Below, in pieces: positions 60,200-64,000 of a stretch of 64,000 nt of DNA (within the stretch, counting starts at the first letter, position 1; every line of letters begins with the position of its first letter). The notes beneath the pieces are model-generated. The model searched no databases and was not told where the DNA came from. It saw only the letters and a list, made by a program, of their open reading frames with translations. This DNA is from Tatlockia sp. (lineage in GTDB: Bacteria > Pseudomonadota > Gammaproteobacteria > Legionellales > Legionellaceae): assembly GCA_013697955.1 (NCBI GenBank), contig JACCVV010000019.1, positions 1 to 64,000 of the forward strand. Reading direction: 5' to 3'. The position numbers and the translations under genes are program-made.

Positions 60200-60974
60200 T
60201 GTAAGGATTTGGCCCATGTTTTTGGGCCATTATCAATGGATTCTGGCGATAAAATTTAACTAAAAGCTGGTAAACATCTGGATAAATTTCAGCAATGATT
60301 TCGGGTTTTTCAAAAAAATATTCAGAAAACACCGCAAAAAACTCTGCTGGCGACGTTTGAGCATAGGGATTGATCGGTATATCTTGCAAGCGTCTTTCGA
60401 AATCAGCATAAGCTTTATTAAATACCTCTGCCCAATGTTGAACCAACATATCGGAATGAAGCGGCGGTAATCCATTAGCAGATCCATTTAACATATCTAA
60501 TTTATGAGCGAATTCATGAATTACCACATTATATCCATCATTTTCAGACTTAGGTAAGGCATCATTCCAGGATAAAACAATAACGCCCTGCTGCCAGGAT
60601 TCACCGCTAAGATACACTCTACTTTGATGAACTACTCCACATTCATCGATTTCAATATCTTCTCTTGCAAAAGAGCCTGGATAGATAATGACCGAGCGCC
60701 AACCTTTGAACCAATTCAGACCAAGATTAAGAATGGGAAGACAAGCCTGTAAGGCTATAATCAATTTCATTTCCGTGGTTAATTCTAAATCCACAGCTTC
60801 CAGGGACTTGTAATGAAGAAAGAGAATAGCTAAATTTTTTAGTCGAGCCCTTTCGTCTTCGTTCAATCGCTTAAGCAAAGGAAGAATTTGAAACCCATTT
60901 TGCCATTGCATATTGGAAATATCAGAACGTTTTATAAGACGCTCATTCCATTTCTCCTTCAACCTTCGAAACAT
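60192..60974 (-). CDS. mtfA: Zinc peptidase MtfA
   Basis: The 260-residue M90-family protein has the metal-binding HEFAHKLDMLNG and the third-ligand region EFFAVFSEYFFE. In E. coli MtfA binds Mlc and affects glucose PTS control. Its ATG lies 32 bases inside the flavin monooxygenase gene and has GGGAG in front of it. Confidence 0.93.
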   Translation of the reverse strand: MFRRLKEKWNERLIKRSDISNMQWQNGFQILPLLKRLNEDERARLKNLAILFLHYKSLEAVDLELTTEMKLIIALQACLPILNLGLNWFKGWRSVIIYPGSFAREDIEIDECGVVHQSRVYLSGESWQQGVIVLSWNDALPKSENDGYNVVIHEFAHKLDMLNGSANGLPPLHSDMLVQHWAEVFNKAYADFERRLQDIPINPYAQTSPAEFFAVFSEYFFEKPEIIAEIYPDVYQLLVKFYRQNPLIMAQKHGPNPYII

Positions 60975-62481
60975 CAGTCTCCCTGGTTAATTTTGCTAAA
61001 TATTCGCTCAGAGGGTGAATTTCCTGGATTGAATTGGCGTAAGCCACATATCCATCAGGCCTTATTAGATAAACTGCATCTTTTTCAAGCCCTGCTTTAT
61101 TCGCTTCTTCGTTCCATAAAAATTCTACTAACTCCAAGCTTAGGCGATTAATTGATTCTTTAAAATCTGGCGATGAAGAACCGTAAATATGAAGCTGCCA
61201 ATCTAAGGATTGCAGGGTTTTGAAATTATCGATTATGTCGTACTTTACCCAAGGCAATCTATCGCCCCCTTTTATTTTTCCTGCGTCTCCCTCACTTAAA
61301 AAACTTTTACGGTAATTAACATTGGTTTGAGAAACCGTTTTAAATAGAAAATATTTAAGTTTTTCGGATTCAAGCAAGCGAGGGACAAGATGGGGGAAAA
61401 CAAGATTTCTAAACAATTGCCCTAAAAACCCTTGATTACTTATGGCTTTAAATACTTTATCGGTAGAAAAAATGAGTCGACGTGCAAAGCCGATTCGCTC
61501 TATTTCATAGGTATTAAGAATAGAAGGCGCACTCCGTTTGTGCATTAGTTCTGCAATTTTCCAGGCAAGATTTACAGCATCGCCAATACCAGTATTCATA
61601 CCCTGAGCACCAACTGGGCTATGGATATGGCCGGCATCGCCTAATAAAAAAACGCGTCCTTTGCGAAAATTTTTAGCAACGCGATGGTGAGAATGGTAAG
61701 TAGAAAACCAATTCACTTTTGAAATTCGAATCCTGGTATTCCGAATGGCAGCTTCTGCAACGTCTGAAAATTCAATTTTCTCTTTAGAGGCTATTTCTGG
61801 TGGAACAATTCCAATAAGCCGAATTGAGCTACTGGAGCGGACAGGAAAGGCCAAAGCAAAATCATTTTCATTGAAACAAAGTTGCAAAAAACCATTAATA
61901 ACATCGCCTGTTGCTAAAACATCGGCTACATAAAAAAGTTGGGAGTAAGTGCCTCCAGGAAAATGAATCCCGGCAGCATTTCTGACTGTAGAACTTGCCC
62001 CATCACAGCCAAACAAGTATGGGGTTTTAATAAATTCAATTTCATTGTTTTTTTTAATTTGCGCTGAAATCTGATTCCCTTCTTCCTTATAGTTTAAAAA
62101 TTCAGTATTTCTTTCCACATTAATTCCCGCTTTTTCTAAATGCTCAAGCAGTAATTTTTCATGATCGTCCTGTGGAAAAGAAAGGATAAAAGGAAAAGGA
62201 CTGGATTCTCGCCCAAAAGCGCTTAAATTTACGCCAGCAACAACCTCGCCTTTTTTGCGAATATTAATCTTTTCGATAATAATCCCTTTAGCAACCACTT
62301 CATCAGCAAAGCCAAGCTGCTGATAAAACTCCAGGGTTCGCGCATGCAAAACCACGGCTCTAGAGGTTTGTCCAGGAACACTGTCTTTATCGATAATGCG
62401 CAGAGGTATGCCAAATCGGTTCAGCAACAAAGCCAAAACTAAACCGGTTGGGCCGGCTCCTACAATGAGTACTTCTTCCAT
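60943..62481 (-). CDS. FAD-dependent aromatic monooxygenase
   Basis: The 512-residue protein belongs to the PheA/TfdB class A flavin monooxygenases: dinucleotide-binding VGAGPTGLVLALLLNRFG at the N-terminus, the DG motif region (LFGCDGASSTVR) and GRVFLLGDAGHIHSPVGAQG, followed by a thioredoxin-like C-terminal part. It probably hydroxylates a phenolic compound; the substrate is unknown. It overlaps mtfA. Confidence 0.88.
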   Translation of the reverse strand: MEEVLIVGAGPTGLVLALLLNRFGIPLRIIDKDSVPGQTSRAVVLHARTLEFYQQLGFADEVVAKGIIIEKINIRKKGEVVAGVNLSAFGRESSPFPFILSFPQDDHEKLLLEHLEKAGINVERNTEFLNYKEEGNQISAQIKKNNEIEFIKTPYLFGCDGASSTVRNAAGIHFPGGTYSQLFYVADVLATGDVINGFLQLCFNENDFALAFPVRSSSSIRLIGIVPPEIASKEKIEFSDVAEAAIRNTRIRISKVNWFSTYHSHHRVAKNFRKGRVFLLGDAGHIHSPVGAQGMNTGIGDAVNLAWKIAELMHKRSAPSILNTYEIERIGFARRLIFSTDKVFKAISNQGFLGQLFRNLVFPHLVPRLLESEKLKYFLFKTVSQTNVNYRKSFLSEGDAGKIKGGDRLPWVKYDIIDNFKTLQSLDWQLHIYGSSSPDFKESINRLSLELVEFLWNEEANKAGLEKDAVYLIRPDGYVAYANSIQEIHPLSEYLAKLTRETDVSKVEGEME

Positions 62482-62599
62482 GAAAACTCCATCCTATTTT
62501 TATTTAGCTTAGCTTAAATTGTTCAATTAATTCTAATTTTAAAATAGGTGACAATGAAGCCTAAATATTTGAAAGCGGGCTGCGCACTATCAAAATCTT

Positions 62600-63037
62600 T
62601 TAAACAAGTAAGCCCCTTCGTTGCATAACCGAAGCATAAAGATACAACCCCAGCGCTACTAAAAGGATAATTGCGGTCATCACCAGAGAAAAAGTATCTC
62701 CCATCACTTGCATACCGTTTGATAGTACGTAGTTATTAAAGGTGGTTAATAGTGCCGCAACAAAAGAGAACAAAAACACCCAGATAGCGTCGCGTTTTCG
62801 AAGCAAGAGCAAGATTGAGCCGATTACACCGCCCCAAACCGCGATACCCCAGGCTATTTTTACCCAAAGTGGAAGCCCGTAAAAAAAGGCTAATTGATCG
62901 GAGGCAAAAGCTTTCATATAAGATTGATTTTTGGTTTGGGTCATAACAAAGTCAAAAGCGCCAATTGCATTCCAAAATAATCCGGCAATACCAACTAGCC
63001 AAAGGTGCCAAGGGGTTTTTAATTTTGATTTAGCCAT
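62600..63037 (-). CDS. Conserved small membrane protein
   Basis: From ATG 63037 (preceded by GTGAGAA) the product has about 145 residues and four hydrophobic segments (residues about 9-28, 44-66, 72-92 and 105-130). Conserved phrases (LVGIAGLFWNAIGAFDFVMT, KIAWGIAVWGGVIG) are found in a widespread unnamed family. The frame also runs in from a TTG at 63055. No function is known. Confidence 0.8.
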   Translation of the reverse strand: MAKSKLKTPWHLWLVGIAGLFWNAIGAFDFVMTQTKNQSYMKAFASDQLAFFYGLPLWVKIAWGIAVWGGVIGSILLLLRKRDAIWVFLFSFVAALLTTFNNYVLSNGMQVMGDTFSLVMTAIILLVALGLYLYASVMQRRGLLV

Positions 63038-63139
63038 AGATTTCTCACTTTTCAATTAGGGAAAACAGGGAAAAACGGAAATGTTATATCCCTTTTTTAG
63101 TCTAAAATAAACCCTAGGACCTATAGCAAGGACGGATCT

Positions 63140-63505
63140 ATGCTTCTTACTCCAATGGCACTGCGACGAATAGCGTTTATATTTGGGATTTTAACGCTTG
63201 GAGTTTCTTTAGCCACCTGGGGCCTGGATTTTGCCGATTTAACAATTAAGTGCATTTATTGCCAAAATGAACGAACAATGATGGGTCTGTTAGGACTTCT
63301 GCTTATCTTCCCGGTTTATCCTTATATAACACGTTATTTGGCCTATGTTTTTGGCTTTTTTGGAGCCAGTGTTGCGGCGCAGCAAATTATGTTAGTTTAT
63401 AAAAATTCAGGGTTATTTTCCTTCAAATTTGTTTTGGTGGCTTCCGTTTTATTTATAATTATTGCCCAGGTTTATCTTATTTCTCTTCAGGATGAGGAGA
63501 ATTAG
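63140..63505 (+). CDS. Small four-helix membrane protein, DsbB-like motif
   Basis: The 121-residue protein has four hydrophobic segments (residues about 9-28, 48-62, 66-86 and 97-115). Between the first two lies KCIYCQNERTMMG, a CxxC followed by Q-x-x-R that recalls the CxxCxxQR of DsbB. The second periplasmic Cys pair of DsbB is absent and the protein is shorter than DsbB. It may be a DsbB relative or an unrelated thiol protein. Confidence 0.65.
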   Translation: MLLTPMALRRIAFIFGILTLGVSLATWGLDFADLTIKCIYCQNERTMMGLLGLLLIFPVYPYITRYLAYVFGFFGASVAAQQIMLVYKNSGLFSFKFVLVASVLFIIIAQVYLISLQDEEN

Positions 63506-63562
63506 AGATAATCACTTCTTTTATCTATAATTAATACAATGGCAGGCAAGGAAGAATTTTTG

Positions 63563-64000
63563 ATGAAGGGATCTTGGCGCAAACGAAAGTCAGCTTTAAG
63601 CAATTTTTTCTCAGGCATTCAATTGAGCCGAAGCTCATTAAATTTAATATTTATTTTAGCGCTCCTCTTCCTACTCACGATTAACATTTCCTCCTTTAAG
63701 CAAGTCAGCGATATGATTAAGGCAAATCGCTGGGTTAACCACACACATCAAGTTATTCATACAACAGACGCTGCACTCTATTCATTAGTCGATATTGAGT
63801 CCAGACAACGCGTATATTTACTCCGCGGAGCATCCTATTTTTTAGAAGACATCGATGGGATAAAAACAAATTTATTTGAAAATTTGGCGATTTTAAAACA
63901 TTTAACGAAAAATAATCTCGAACAAAATAAACGAGTCAATCGGTTAATTAAACTAATAGACCTGCGCCTTGGCTTATTGAATCAACTTATGAAATTAAGA
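63563..64000 (+). CDS. CHASE3-domain sensor protein, N-terminus (partial)
   Basis: The frame is open from ATG 63563 to the window end (146 codons). It has one membrane helix (LNLIFILALLFLLTINISSF) and then a helical sensor with ESRQRVYLLRGASYFLE, the CHASE3 signature. AAGGAAG precedes the ATG. Such N-termini belong to histidine kinases, chemoreceptors or diguanylate cyclases; the output domain lies beyond the window. Confidence 0.75.
   Translation, partial: MKGSWRKRKSALSNFFSGIQLSRSSLNLIFILALLFLLTINISSFKQVSDMIKANRWVNHTHQVIHTTDAALYSLVDIESRQRVYLLRGASYFLEDIDGIKTNLFENLAILKHLTKNNLEQNKRVNRLIKLIDLRLGLLNQLMKLR

Noticed and set aside
1-64000. tRNA or rRNA genes
   Set aside because: I saw no cloverleaf or rRNA-like sequence by eye; a covariance-model scan would be needed to exclude one.

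Overview
The window reads as a chromosome segment of a Legionella-like gammaproteobacterium. The DNA is AT-rich and densely coded. It carries genes in arrangements typical of Legionella: the enhanced-entry trio enhA-enhB-enhC, the response regulator letA beside uvrC, phenylalanine hydroxylase phhA, a VirK-like secreted protein, and several large eukaryotic-like or unrecognisable proteins that look like Dot/Icm substrates. Genus-level assignment is inference from gene content, not from a marker gene.

Layout. 1-0.6 kb: the tail of an IS3-family element and a gene scrap. 0.6-6.2 kb (minus strand): msbA-lpxK-exported protein, translationally coupled, then pyrD and a methyltransferase. 6.2-20.7 kb (plus strand): a leucine/isovalerate catabolic cluster (liuA, thiolase, liuB, liuC, liuD, liuE) that runs on into a complete arginine-to-putrescine module (aguB, speA, aguA) and ends with acetoacetyl-CoA synthetase and a VOC protein. 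The cluster can take isovaleryl-CoA to acetoacetate and acetyl-CoA, reactivate acetoacetate and split it by thiolase. 20.7-23.8 kb: VirK-like gene and the methionine importer metN-metI-metQ, preceded by what looks like a SAM-II-type riboswitch. 24-32 kb: an accessory block of unknown proteins, glycine-zipper membrane protein, two decayed genes and small ORFs. 32-37 kb: enhABC. 37-43.4 kb: GGDEF/EAL protein, uvrC, letA, phhA. 43.7-50.5 kb: a DUF692 (MNIO) plus DUF2063 pair, BON lipoprotein, cbpA-cbpM, CoA-binding protein, two exported cysteine-repeat peptides, yaaA and a PLP enzyme. 50.5-64 kb: a 1,099-residue ankyrin protein with a RasGEF-like region, cold-shock protein, GIY-YIG protein, unknown proteins, a FadL porin, mtfA, a flavin monooxygenase, small membrane proteins and the start of a CHASE3 sensor.

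The most interesting candidate system is the DUF692/DUF2063 pair together with two nearby Sec-exported peptides built from a six-residue Cys-Lys-Ser-aromatic/His-Asn-Asn repeat. This looks like a metallophore-type ribosomal peptide pathway with an unusual periodic substrate. Other points worth following are the SAM-II-like leader with an inserted hairpin, the ankyrin-RasGEF fusion, a reconstructable decayed effector-like gene with a glycine-rich hydrophobic tail, and a GGDEF protein whose EAL domain has lost its catalytic signature.
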